The notes beneath the pieces are model-generated. The model ran no database searches and was not told where the DNA came from. It saw only the letters and a list, made by a program, of their open reading frames with translations. The position numbers and the translations under genes were made by a program. A stretch of 42,434 nucleotides of DNA from WO2-35-19 sp964365465 (GTDB lineage Bacteria; Patescibacteriota; Minisyncoccia; Phycocordibacterales; WO2-35-19): positions 1 through 42,434 of the forward strand of contig CAYIPT010000002.1 in the NCBI GenBank assembly GCA_964365465.1, read 5' to 3'. Positions 14,543 through 21,958 of this stretch are shown in pieces; position 1 is the stretch's first letter, and the number at the start of each line of letters is the position of its first letter.

Positions 14543-15310
14543 CTAATTTTTTATTGGTACTTTTTCTTTTCCAATTTGGTATTTATCAAATTTTTCTTTG
14601 TAGGCATTAAAAAGATCTGTGGCAAAATCAAGTATGTTTTTTGTGTGTTTTTCCATATCTTTTGCAACACGTTGTTTTCTTGTCCGAAAACCCGTAGTTC
14701 CCGATTTTTTATTAGTAGTGTTGATGTCCATTTCGTGGATTATTTGATTTCTAACACCAAAAGTTTCTTTTAAGCTTTTTTCTTTTTTGTTTACTAAGTT
14801 TTCTGTGTCTAGCCCAGATGCCTCGGATACCTTACATAACTCGCTAACTGATTGAAGGCTGTCTCCAGACAAGCTTTCAATATAATCTGAAAGAAAAATG
14901 GCTCTCGGATTTTGATCAATCAGCGCAAGCGCAATCGTATTAAGCACAATTGCTTCATTTCTTTTTAATCCTTTTTTAACATAGTCTTTAAATTTATTTA
15001 TGGCAAGCTGATCCACATTAATTAGTTCTGGTAATTTAGTTTTTATTAGTTGTTTAACAAACACGTCTAGGCCCGAGCAGGCAAAAACGAGCATGGCTCT
15101 ATATAAATCCTGTTGTGCAGAAGTTGAAGGGCCACCAAGAATCCCTTTTCTACCAGCTTGATAAAGCGATCTGAAACTATTTACTGCCTCAACTGTTTTT
15201 GATAAGGAAACATATTCCGGGTAAAAAATATCTCTTTCTTTCTGTGGTGTAAGCGATAAAATGTAAAAATTTTTAACCTTTTTAACTCTTTTTGAAATAG
15301 TCTTTTTCAT
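14543..15310 (-). CDS. HEPN-domain protein, putative RNase of a defence system
   Basis: The 255-aa protein ends in a helical domain with R187-N-Q-I-I-H192, an exact R-x4-H HEPN motif, in the context FGVRNQIIHEMD. HEPN proteins with this motif are commonly metal-independent RNases in toxin-antitoxin, abortive infection and restriction systems. An earlier helical part (about 65-100) reads DLYRAMLVFACSGLDVFVKQ, typical of the RiboL-PSP/MAE-type HEPN subgroup. It starts 7 bp after the 111-aa gene stop on the same strand, so the two are translated from one message, likely as toxin and partner. Confidence 0.7.
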   Translation of the reverse strand: MKKTISKRVKKVKNFYILSLTPQKERDIFYPEYVSLSKTVEAVNSFRSLYQAGRKGILGGPSTSAQQDLYRAMLVFACSGLDVFVKQLIKTKLPELINVDQLAINKFKDYVKKGLKRNEAIVLNTIALALIDQNPRAIFLSDYIESLSGDSLQSVSELCKVSEASGLDTENLVNKKEKSLKETFGVRNQIIHEMDINTTNKKSGTTGFRTRKQRVAKDMEKHTKNILDFATDLFNAYKEKFDKYQIGKEKVPIKN

Positions 15311-15317
15311 AAGTTCT

Positions 15318-15653
15318 TTACGTTACATTGTCTTCCTCGGCAGGAAGAGCAGAAGCCATTGCTGTGGAAAATAATCCATCAAAATGAGTTAGAACAGATT
15401 CTATAAAACGGCCATGGTAAATTGCGTATATAACAGATGATATGCTTTTATTTTTTGGTCGGAGTATAGAAAAAATAAGTTGCTGTGAGCTAATCTTTGG
15501 ACGGAGCCATGCTTGATATTTCCATTGTTCGGTATTATGTGTAAAGTCTCCATTTTCATCAACAAGCCAAGTAACTATTCGCCCATCTTTTATAGCTTTT
15601 TTTATTTCACCAAGAAGCAATTGTGGATTAGTTGTATTAAAATATATGGCCAT
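15318..15653 (-). CDS. Small protein paired with the HEPN gene, function unknown
   Basis: The 111-aa protein runs MAIYFNTTNPQLLLGEIKKA, then TWLVDENGDFTHNTEQWKYQAWLRP, IYAIYHGRFIESVLTHFD, and ends acidic. It has the look of a widespread uncharacterised family found beside HEPN and restriction genes; that recollection is not testable here. It sits 7 bp before the HEPN gene and 11 bp after the endonuclease, so the group 17019 to 14543 forms one transcript. It may neutralise the HEPN protein or sense the trigger. Confidence 0.55.
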   Translation of the reverse strand: MAIYFNTTNPQLLLGEIKKAIKDGRIVTWLVDENGDFTHNTEQWKYQAWLRPKISSQQLIFSILRPKNKSISSVIYAIYHGRFIESVLTHFDGLFSTAMASALPAEEDNVT

Positions 15654-15664
15654 AAATAAAACGA

Positions 15665-16186
15665 TTAATTGGGTACTGGCAATCCTAATTTTTGCAAAGG
15701 CAAATATTCAAAATAATATTGGCAACCAACAGAAATTATATAATCCAAGACATCTTTATAAACTGGATTTTTGAACCATTCGCTTAAAATATAAATGTAT
15801 TCAACTTCTATATTTAGAGGAGCCATCAGTTTAGCGTATTGTTTCCTTTTGAAATCGCAAGTTTGCAATTTTTCATCAACCGAACCAGCAACTTTTTGAA
15901 ACTTAACCTCAATGACAAACAGTGTGTTATTTATGATCACATACAGGGCTTCGTCTGGGAGTAATTTTTTTGAAAGAATTTTTTTATAGTCAACTTTTTG
16001 AGATTCAAGAAATTTATATAGAGCATTTTTCCTATAACTTCTAGCTACTTCTTTCTTTTCGTAAAAAATAACATTGCCTTTTACTTCATATCCTTTCTTC
16101 TTTTTTAAGAGCTGTAGAATATCCGTTTCTTTTTCAAAATTAAGTCCTGTTATTGTGTTTCCTCCGCCAACCCCTTTTTCTATCAT
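15665..16186 (-). CDS. Type II restriction endonuclease, PD-(D/E)XK family
   Basis: The 173-aa protein has LPDEALYVIINNTLFVIEVKFQ at about residues 77-98, a PD-(D/E)XK core with Asp in PDEA and the EVK triad segment, followed by GSVDEKLQTCDFKRKQY. The N terminus has GGNTITGLNFEKETDI. This matches a compact type II enzyme acting with the adjacent beta-class methyltransferase, whose stop is 11 bp upstream. It cleaves unmethylated DNA; the site is not deducible from the sequence. The frame is complete with no sign of decay. Confidence 0.75.
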   Translation of the reverse strand: MIEKGVGGGNTITGLNFEKETDILQLLKKKKGYEVKGNVIFYEKKEVARSYRKNALYKFLESQKVDYKKILSKKLLPDEALYVIINNTLFVIEVKFQKVAGSVDEKLQTCDFKRKQYAKLMAPLNIEVEYIYILSEWFKNPVYKDVLDYIISVGCQYYFEYLPLQKLGLPVPN

Positions 16187-16197
16187 GTTATTTTTTA

Positions 16198-17019
16198 TTA
16201 AATTTTTAAATCCCCAAATCTTTTTTTTGATAATTCCAAATAGTTTTTTTCCATGTCTATACCGATAAACTTTCTGTCATTCAAGGCGGAAGCAATACCA
16301 GTGGTAGAACTGCCCGTGAAAGGATCAAGCACTACATCCCCCTTATTAGTACTAGATAACACGATCCTTCTTAAAAGATCAAGTGGTTTTTGTGTTGGGT
16401 GTTTGCCATATTTTTTCTCCTCTGGTTTTGGTGGATTAACAGACCAAACAGAACGCATTTGCAAATTTGGCTTTTTCAATTTATCTTCTATCCAATCCCC
16501 ATTTTTCATTAAATCGTAATTGAAAGTATGCTTGGCTTTTTTCTCTTTTCTTGCCCAAATAATCGTCTCGTGGCTGGCAGTAAAAAATCGGCAACTTAAA
16601 TTTGGCGAAGCATTTGGTTTGAACCAAGAAATGTCATTTAAGATGTGATAACCGAGAGATTGCAAAGCGTGTCCGCATTGATAAATTGAATGGTATGTTC
16701 CGCTTACCCAGAGCGTTCCGCTTGGTTTTAATACTCTCTTGCATGCCTCAAGCCAGCGATAATGAAAATCATAGTCATCATTAAAACCTTTGCTTATGTC
16801 CCAAAATCCTTTGTTTACACTTACCATTCTTCCTGCATGAACGGTAAATCCTCCATTTGAAAGATTGTATGGAGGATCGGCAAAAATCATATCAATAGAA
16901 TTATCTGGCAATTGGGAAAGAATACTTAAGCAATCACCTAAATACAGCACAAAATTGCCACTTATAAAATATGGTCTATTTTGAACTATTGAAAGTATTT
17001 TTCTTTCGGCTACTACCAT
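16198..17019 (-). CDS. Beta-class DNA methyltransferase (DPPY type, probably N6-adenine)
   Basis: The 273-aa protein has the catalytic motif FADPPYNLS at 46-54 and the AdoMet-binding motif VVLDPFTGSSTTGIA near the C terminus, with the target-recognition part between. That is the beta-class order. The stretch GGFTVHAGRMVSVNKGFWD resembles methyltransferases of the M2.DpnII and M.MboII group, which modify adenine; this is a family inference. It is the first gene of the island. A TATAAT lies 9 nt before the ATG. It protects against the endonuclease encoded 11 bp downstream. Confidence 0.88.
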   Translation of the reverse strand: MVVAERKILSIVQNRPYFISGNFVLYLGDCLSILSQLPDNSIDMIFADPPYNLSNGGFTVHAGRMVSVNKGFWDISKGFNDDYDFHYRWLEACKRVLKPSGTLWVSGTYHSIYQCGHALQSLGYHILNDISWFKPNASPNLSCRFFTASHETIIWARKEKKAKHTFNYDLMKNGDWIEDKLKKPNLQMRSVWSVNPPKPEEKKYGKHPTQKPLDLLRRIVLSSTNKGDVVLDPFTGSSTTGIASALNDRKFIGIDMEKNYLELSKKRFGDLKI

Positions 17020-17091
17020 AATTACTAAATTATAGCATCAAATTCTTTTTGAAGATAACAAAACAAAACGCATATACCAGAAAATCAAGTG

Positions 17092-17162
17092 CTGGGAGGG
17101 AAGGAATCGGACCTTCATACACAGCTTCAAAGGCTGTTGTCCTACCGTTAGACGACCTCCCA
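17092..17162 (-). tRNA. tRNA-Gln (anticodon TTG)
   Basis: Read on the minus strand the acceptor TGGGAGG pairs with CCTCCCA, the anticodon stem ACAGC/GCTGT encloses loop CTTTGAA with anticodon TTG, and the T arm is GAAGG/CCTTC. The discriminator is G and there is no encoded CCA. A T1-A72 first pair is typical of tRNA-Gln. The first 21 nt are duplicated 300 bp upstream beyond the GIY-YIG gene. Confidence 0.93.
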
Positions 17163-17482
17163 ATATTTATTTTTCAATTTTTAACTTTCCTTCCATTATT
17201 TCTCTACCGTACCCAGTTTTATAAAATTTTTCAGCCCGCTTTGCTAAACTGTAAGAAGTATAAGCCTCATAATACATTAATTCAAATGGCCCGTTGTTCT
17301 TCGTGTACTTTCCTCCTGTTCCACTATTATGTTCCGCAAATCTCCTTTTTAAATTATCTGTAGAGCCACAATAGAACCGGCTATTCTTCTTACTTCTTAA
17401 AATATAAGTATAAAACATGGATTTGTCCTCGCCTCTCCGGCGAGTCGCCGAGGAGGCGACTACCGTTAGACGACCTCCCAAT
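17142..17482 (-). mobile_element. GIY-YIG cassette bounded by a 23-bp duplication of the tRNA-Gln 5' end
   Basis: The 23-bp sequence at 17142-17164 (last 21 bp = tRNA-Gln 5' end) recurs perfectly at 17460-17482. The 295 bp between them hold a GIY-YIG nuclease gene and a short GC-rich palindromic stretch (17426-17459). The arrangement looks like an insertion that duplicated the tRNA end and left one tRNA intact. Confidence 0.6.
17167..17418 (-). CDS. GIY-YIG nuclease domain protein (UPF0213/YhbQ-like)
   Basis: From the ATG at 17418 the protein is 83 aa: FYTYILRSKKNSRFYCGSTDNLKRRFAEHNSG is the GIY-YIG core (TYI and YCG replacing GIY and YIG, then Arg of the R-x3-H segment), followed by KNNGPFELMYYEAY and AKRAEKFYKTGYGR. 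GAGG lies 8 nt before this ATG. An upstream in-frame start would translate the tRNA fragment and is unlikely. Single-domain GIY-YIG proteins are seen as structure-specific nucleases or homing-like elements. Its bracket of tRNA-derived direct repeats points to mobility. Confidence 0.85.
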   Translation of the reverse strand: MFYTYILRSKKNSRFYCGSTDNLKRRFAEHNSGTGGKYTKNNGPFELMYYEAYTSYSLAKRAEKFYKTGYGREIMEGKLKIEK

Positions 17483-17485
17483 TTA

Positions 17486-18526
17486 TTACTCTTTATTTAT
17501 ACCACAACTATCTATAATCGCGAGTTCAATGGGTAGTTCGGGTATGGAAGCGTAAGCTTGGCGGGAGTAGGCCTCTAAAAAGGCCAACAATGTTTTGGAA
17601 TTTATATTTTTGGCGGTTTTGGCCAGTTCCGAAAGTTTTTCAAATTCTTCTTCGCCCGTTTCATCTATTATTAAATCTTTTATTTCTTTTGTGTTTGAAA
17701 AACGAAGCAAAAGAACAAAACGCAGAGAGCGCAAAATCATTTTTAAAAAAACCTGCATATCGGCATTTTCTTCACCAGCTTTTCTTACCGCCCCAATCCC
17801 CTTTTCCGCATTTTGTTCGGTAATACTTTCTAAGACCTCCAAAATAAAATCGACTTTGGGCGCTCCCAAGACCTTTTCAACCTCGGCGTGCGACAACTTT
17901 TTATCTGCCGATGAATTTATAATTTTTTGCAAAATAGAAAGGGCGTCGCGGAAAGAGCCATCAGCCAAAGTGGCGATAAGCGAAGCGGATCTTTTTTCTA
18001 TTTCATTTTTTTCTTCCTTGCAAACTCTGATGACTGACTCAATCAACATTTGATGAGTCGGTTTTTTAAAGGCGAAACATTCGCAACGGGAGACCATCGT
18101 ATCCGGTAATTTATGCGGCTCAGTGGTGGCCATTATGAAAATCACATGTTTGGGCGGCTCTTCCAAGGTCTTGAGAAAAGCGTTCCAGGCCTCTTTGGTT
18201 AACATGTGGGCTTCATCAACAATATAGACCTTATATTTTGAAGAGTAAGGATAAGTATGAACTGCATCCCTTATTTCTCTAATTTCATCAATACCCCGAT
18301 TGGAAGCGGCGTCTATTTCATAAATGTCTTCATTGTTCACTCCCAGCAATTTGGCAAAAATGCGGGCCACGCTTGTCTTACCTGTTCCTCTGCTTCCTGA
18401 AAACAAATAAGCGTGAAAGACCTTTCCCGTCTTGGCTTCGTTTTCCAAAACGCTCACAATATGCTCTTGCCCTTTTATTTCCTCAAACTTTGTAGGGCGG
18501 TATTTTCTATATAAAGCGATTTCCAT
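17486..18526 (-). CDS. dnaX: DNA polymerase III gamma/tau subunit (clamp loader ATPase), zinc module missing
   Basis: The 346-aa protein has Walker A GSRGTGKTS, Walker B VYIVDEAHML, sensor 1 MATTEPHKLP, the SRC segment VSRCECFAFK, and sensor 2 GSFRDALSIL, all in DnaX order. The four-cysteine zinc finger that normally lies between RIFAKLL and EIDAASNRG is deleted: the two blocks are joined by about nine residues (GVNNEDIY). The C terminus stops after the collar domain, so only a gamma-like form exists with no tau extension for polymerase or helicase binding. It loads the sliding clamp during replication. No recR gene follows, unlike in many bacteria. Confidence 0.93.
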   Translation of the reverse strand: MEIALYRKYRPTKFEEIKGQEHIVSVLENEAKTGKVFHAYLFSGSRGTGKTSVARIFAKLLGVNNEDIYEIDAASNRGIDEIREIRDAVHTYPYSSKYKVYIVDEAHMLTKEAWNAFLKTLEEPPKHVIFIMATTEPHKLPDTMVSRCECFAFKKPTHQMLIESVIRVCKEEKNEIEKRSASLIATLADGSFRDALSILQKIINSSADKKLSHAEVEKVLGAPKVDFILEVLESITEQNAEKGIGAVRKAGEENADMQVFLKMILRSLRFVLLLRFSNTKEIKDLIIDETGEEEFEKLSELAKTAKNINSKTLLAFLEAYSRQAYASIPELPIELAIIDSCGINKE

Positions 18527-18559
18527 ATTCTGTATTCTATACTAAAATTTAAAATAACT

Positions 18560-18630
18560 CATCCCTAACCCTTCCCTTACAACAAGGGAAGGGAATCCGA
18601 GCTCCCTCTTGTTGTAAGAGGGGGTTGGGG
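18560..18630. repeat. Palindromic repeat, family A, carrying the ddl -35 box
   Basis: CCCTAACCCTTCCCTTACAACAAGGGAAGGG and, after eight bases, an inverted partner containing CTCTTGTTGTAAGAGGGGG form a double palindrome. Related copies lie at 7707-7735 and, more weakly, 27715-27745. The right half supplies TTGTAA, a -35 box for ddl. Confidence 0.75.
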
Positions 18631-18640
18631 GCGTTATAAT
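18612..18640 (+). promoter_or_regulatory. ddl promoter
   Basis: TTGTAA (18612-18617), 17 nt, TATAAT (18635-18640), then 6 nt to the ATG. The expected message is leaderless. The -35 lies inside the palindromic repeat. Confidence 0.7.
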
Positions 18641-18646
18641 CATGGT

Positions 18647-19627
18647 ATGAGTTTTTCTACAAAAATCCGAGTCGGAGTTTTGCGGGGTGGGCCGTCGTCG
18701 GAGTATGGGGTGTCGCTCAATACTGGCAAAACTATTTTGGCAAACTTGCCGGAAGAATATGAACCATTGGATGTTTTTATTTCTAAAGATGGTATTTGGC
18801 ATACTGGAGGTTTGGAAAAAAAACCTTATGATATTTTAAAAACAATTGATGTGGCGGTAAACGCAATGCATGGCGCCTATGGTGAAGATGGCGCGGTTCA
18901 AAAATTTTTAGAAAACTTTGGCATCCCCTACACCGGTTCGGACTCCATGGCTTCGGCTTTGGGTATGAATAAAATAATGTCTAAAAATATTTTTAATAAT
19001 TACAACCTCAAAACCCCGCAATACATAATTGTGGATAAAGACGAAAACCAAAATATTTTAATAAAAAAAATAAACGAATCATTGCCCTTCCCCATTATCA
19101 TAAAACCCGTAAATTCCGGCTCTTCCTTGGGGATTTCTTTTGTTGATAAAGTTAGCGATATAAAAAACGCTTTGGAGGAATCTTTTAGGCACTCTCCCAA
19201 ACTTATGGTTGAAGAATATATAAACGGCAAAGAAGCCACTTGCGGAGTGATTGAAGATTTTCGCAAGAGTCCTCTTTATTCCCTTTTGCCTGTGGAAGTA
19301 ATTTCGCAAAAAAATAAATATTTCCACGATTATGATTCAAAATATGCGGATTTAGAATCAAGATATAAATTACCGGGCAATTTTAGAGAAGATGAAAATG
19401 AACAAATAAAAAAAGCGGCCGCTTTAATACACAAAATTTTAGGTTTGAGGCATTACTCCCGTTCCGATTTTATTATTCATCCAAGGCGCGGACTTTTTGT
19501 TTTAGAAGTCAACACTCTGCCGGAACTTTCCCACCGATCTTCTTTTATAAAGTCCCTGGAAGCCGTTGGCGGTAACATAAAAGAATTTCTCTCCCACCTG
19601 CTCGCCAAAACTTTAGGCAGGAAATGA
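18647..19627 (+). CDS. ddl: D-alanine--D-alanine ligase
   Basis: The 326-aa protein has the N-terminal GVLRGGPSSEYGVSLNTGK, then HGAYGEDGAVQKFLE, ATP-grasp residues PFPIIIKPVNSGSSLGISFV and LMVEEYINGKEATCGVIE, and the metal-binding FVLEVNTLPELS, in Ddl order. The last differs from the common NTxPGMT by Glu-Leu for Gly-Met. It joins two D-alanines for peptidoglycan precursors, so the organism makes a cell wall. The start codon sits 6 nt after TATAAT with no Shine-Dalgarno. The gene is transcribed alone and ends 1 bp before a convergent gene. Confidence 0.93.
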   Translation: MSFSTKIRVGVLRGGPSSEYGVSLNTGKTILANLPEEYEPLDVFISKDGIWHTGGLEKKPYDILKTIDVAVNAMHGAYGEDGAVQKFLENFGIPYTGSDSMASALGMNKIMSKNIFNNYNLKTPQYIIVDKDENQNILIKKINESLPFPIIIKPVNSGSSLGISFVDKVSDIKNALEESFRHSPKLMVEEYINGKEATCGVIEDFRKSPLYSLLPVEVISQKNKYFHDYDSKYADLESRYKLPGNFREDENEQIKKAAALIHKILGLRHYSRSDFIIHPRRGLFVLEVNTLPELSHRSSFIKSLEAVGGNIKEFLSHLLAKTLGRK

Positions 19628-19628
19628 T

Positions 19629-20351
19629 TTAATGGTCCTCTTTTTCCTCTTCCTCTTCCTCTTCCTCTTCCTCTTCTTGTTTTTGTTTTTTGGATTCGCG
19701 TCCGTCTTCATCCAATTTCTTTTTCAATTCTGAACGGACTTCAGAAACCATCTGATCCAGTTCTTTTTTAATTTCATCCTTTGTGTCGCCGCTGTTTGAT
19801 AATTCGGTGATTGTTTTTTCGTGTTCGGTCAGCATAGTTCTAAAATCAGAATGTATTTCTGAGGCGTCTTTTTCGCGTCCTCTGTTTCTCAATTCGTTTA
19901 TGTTATTTGTTGCCTCTTGGACTTGTTCTTGAAAATTATCCCCTATTTTTTTTCCATCTCCTTTATCAAGCTGTCTGTTTGAAGTGACGATTTGCTCAAC
20001 TTCCTGCAGACGAGAGATGGCGTGGGATATTTCAATTTGGGCTTTGGTTTTTGAATCTATGGCGATCATTGATTCTACTTTTTCATTTAGCATTTTGATG
20101 GAGTACAGTTTGTCTCCCGGCAAAGATTTTTTGGCCGCAAAAGCGGCGCTACCGGCTAAGGCAAAAATAAGAATAAAAGCGATTGGCGCCATAACCATTC
20201 TATATCTAAAAATAAACCACGAATTATAAAAAGGCGACGGAATATTTTTTATTGGATTTTCTGCCACAAAAGTTTGCAAAGCGGAAAAAATCTTGGCTTT
20301 TTCATCCGGATTAAGCGCCTCCTTTTTTATTTTTTTAAATAATTTTTCCAT
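19629..20351 (-). CDS. Membrane anti-sigma factor candidate, DUF5667-like
   Basis: The 240-aa protein has a cytoplasmic N-terminal part (MEKLFKKIKKEALNPDEKAKIF), a single membrane segment (about 52-74, VMAPIAFILIFALAGSAAFA), and an extracytoplasmic part beginning PGDKLYSIKMLNEKVE, which is the DUF5667 start. Its tail is Glu-rich: 11 Glu in a row, partly encoded by five TTCCTC units. The start overlaps the ECF sigma gene by 17 bp, so it is translated with its sigma factor and probably holds it at the membrane until a signal frees it. Confidence 0.75.
   Translation of the reverse strand: MEKLFKKIKKEALNPDEKAKIFSALQTFVAENPIKNIPSPFYNSWFIFRYRMVMAPIAFILIFALAGSAAFAAKKSLPGDKLYSIKMLNEKVESMIAIDSKTKAQIEISHAISRLQEVEQIVTSNRQLDKGDGKKIGDNFQEQVQEATNNINELRNRGREKDASEIHSDFRTMLTEHEKTITELSNSGDTKDEIKKELDQMVSEVRSELKKKLDEDGRESKKQKQEEEEEEEEEEEKEDH
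19644..19673. repeat. Hexanucleotide microsatellite (TTCCTC) x5 in the anti-sigma gene
   Basis: Five perfect tandem copies of TTCCTC encode Glu-Glu pairs near the C terminus of the DUF5667-like protein. Slippage would change the length of the acidic tail without breaking the frame. Confidence 0.9.
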
Positions 20352-20856
20352 TTATTATTTCTTTCAATTTTTTAATGCCCCTATTTATTTGGACGGAAAC
20401 CGCATTATCTGTCCGGCCGACTATTTCTGCTATCTCGGAAATGCTTTTACTTTCCGCATATCTTAAGAACAAAACTTCCGAATAAATTTCAGGCAACTCT
20501 TTTATTAGTTCCATCGCCTGTTTGCCATCCATCTTATCAATCAAAGAATCCGTGTCGTCAAAGCCGGGATCGTAGCCGAATTCTTCCGAAAGGGTTTCCA
20601 AAGATTCGTTTTTATCTTCTCTTCGACTCTGTTTTCGATATTCGTCTATGATTGTGTTGCCGGCCGTTTTATACAAAAACGCCCTCATATTGTCAATTTT
20701 ACCACCCTTTGAAATGAAAACCCACGTTTTCATAAAAATTTCCTGCACCAGATCTGTGGCTTTTTCTCTGTCACTCAGTTTGAAAAGAGCGAATCGAAAT
20801 ATTTCATCCGAATAAGCGTTGTATGAATCAAAGAATTTTTTTTCCAAACTTTTCAT
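20335..20856 (-). CDS. ECF-type RNA polymerase sigma factor
   Basis: The 173-aa protein has sigma region 2 (FRFALFKLSDREKATDLVQEIFMKTW) and region 4 (ELPEIYSEVLFLRYAESKSISEIAEIVGRTDNAVSVQINRGIKKLKE) with a linker and no region 1 or 3, the layout of extracytoplasmic-function sigma factors. It is expected to direct transcription of a small regulon in response to an envelope signal. Its partner anti-sigma overlaps it. The divergent exported-protein gene at 20982 is the likeliest target. CGTC occurs upstream of both this gene and that one, as seen in some ECF promoters, but a shared -35 is not clear. Confidence 0.9.
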   Translation of the reverse strand: MKSLEKKFFDSYNAYSDEIFRFALFKLSDREKATDLVQEIFMKTWVFISKGGKIDNMRAFLYKTAGNTIIDEYRKQSRREDKNESLETLSEEFGYDPGFDDTDSLIDKMDGKQAMELIKELPEIYSEVLFLRYAESKSISEIAEIVGRTDNAVSVQINRGIKKLKEIINGKII

Positions 20857-20981
20857 ATATATAGACGATAGATTAACAAATTTATTACTGAATTGCCATG
20901 TAAGACGCGCCTTTTATTGGCGTCATAATATTTGCGCGTTGGAGCATTATCGGAATTAATAGTTAATTTAATTTAAAAAAT

Positions 20982-21629
20982 ATGAAAAAGTTAAATAGTA
21001 TGTTTTTGGCAGTTCTGATGTCCTTCTATGGAACGATTGCTATGACTCCTGCATTGGCTTTGGCCAAGTCAGACCATGGAAATAAAGAGAACCACGGTTC
21101 AGTTGTAAGAGCCGTAGCGCGTTCGCATTCTGAAAGCGATGGTCAAAACCATGGTTCTGTGGTTAGCGCCGTGGCTAGGGATAACCATGGTCATGGCGGA
21201 GAAGCAGAGGACGACAACGATAATGAAAACGAACAAGAAGATAATAATAAAAACAGAAACGAAAGAAAACATAATAGAAACAGAAAAAATTATCACGCAA
21301 CTTCAACATCGTCTACCGCAACAACAACCCCTGATATCGTGGCGCCAAGCATTCTCTTTGCCACCAATATTGGGTCTAGCGCAAGTACAACCAACTTGAT
21401 TTGGGTAACAAACGAATCTTCGGACAGCAAGATTTGGATTGGCACAACCACACCGGTTGCCACGACCACTGCGCCGGTAGCCAGCTCAAGCGCTCTCTCT
21501 TATTTCCACAATCTGAGTTTGCCGAACTTGGCCACAAGCACTCTGTATTACTTCACAATCTCAAGCGCAGATAGTTCTGGTAACACCAGATTCTACTCTA
21601 ACTCCTTTACCACTCCTTTCGCTCTATAA
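20982..21629 (+). CDS. Exported repeat protein with fibronectin III-like domain
   Basis: The 215-aa protein starts with a signal peptide (MKKLNSMFLAVLMSFYGTIA then MTPALALAKS), then two copies of a NHGSVVxAVAR motif (about 37-48 and 56-70), a charged Asn/Glu/Arg-rich disordered stretch, and a Thr/Ser-rich beta-sandwich (about 115-212) resembling a fibronectin type III or purple-acid-phosphatase N-terminal domain. It should be secreted or surface bound. It is divergent from the ECF sigma/anti-sigma pair and ends in a strong terminator, so it is probably their main target. Confidence 0.75.
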   Translation: MKKLNSMFLAVLMSFYGTIAMTPALALAKSDHGNKENHGSVVRAVARSHSESDGQNHGSVVSAVARDNHGHGGEAEDDNDNENEQEDNNKNRNERKHNRNRKNYHATSTSSTATTTPDIVAPSILFATNIGSSASTTNLIWVTNESSDSKIWIGTTTPVATTTAPVASSSALSYFHNLSLPNLATSTLYYFTISSADSSGNTRFYSNSFTTPFAL

Positions 21630-21647
21630 AATTTGAAGCTGTTTTAG

Positions 21648-21685
21648 CAAAAACACCCCCCAATCCGCGGGGGTGTTTTTGTTTT
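21648..21685 (+). terminator. Intrinsic terminator of the exported-protein gene
   Basis: CAAAAACACCCCC (21648-21660) and GGGGGTGTTTTTG (21669-21681) form a 13-bp perfect stem followed by TTTTTG. It lies 19 bp after the stop and 33 bp before tRNA-Ala. Confidence 0.92.
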
Positions 21686-21717
21686 TGCGTCTCTTTATGT
21701 TATAAATATAACTTGTC

Positions 21718-21793
21718 GGGCCGTTAGCTTAGTTGGTAGAGCGCCACATTTGCAATGTGGAGGTCATCGGTTCAAATCCGATACGGTCCACCA
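21718..21793 (+). tRNA. tRNA-Ala (anticodon TGC)
   Basis: The acceptor GGGCCGT pairs with ACGGTCC, including the G3-T70 wobble that identifies alanine tRNA. The anticodon stem CCACA/TGTGG encloses TTTGCAA with anticodon TGC. The T arm and an encoded CCA are complete. The upstream TATAAA about 15 nt before is a likely -10 box. Confidence 0.97.
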
Positions 21794-21833
21794 AATAAAT
21801 TATACAATACTTTTAATAAAAATCTATATTAGA

Positions 21834-21925
21834 CGCTCCTCCTTCGCTAAAGCTACGGCGGGACAAGTGAGCGTTTAGTATGACAAAAACAAATCCCGTC
21901 TCACAGAAGCATAAGGCGGGATCAT
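21834..21925. repeat. Palindromic repeat, family B copy, and flanking inverted repeats
   Basis: CCTTCGCTAAAGCTACGGCGGGACAAGTG (21841-21869) matches the minus strand of 13945-13972 at about 22 of 28 positions. It is enclosed by CGCTC/GAGCG, and a second stem ATCCCG/CGGGAT follows to about 21922. The gap from tRNA-Ala to 21958 holds nothing else. Confidence 0.55.
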
Positions 21926-21958
21926 TTGTAACAAAACGTGAAAAAAGAACCTATTCAC

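Noticed and set aside
17419..17481. GIY-YIG protein starting at 17481
   Set aside because: The extra 21 residues translate the duplicated tRNA-Gln end and the GC-rich palindrome; the ATG at 17418 has a ribosome-binding site and matches family N termini.
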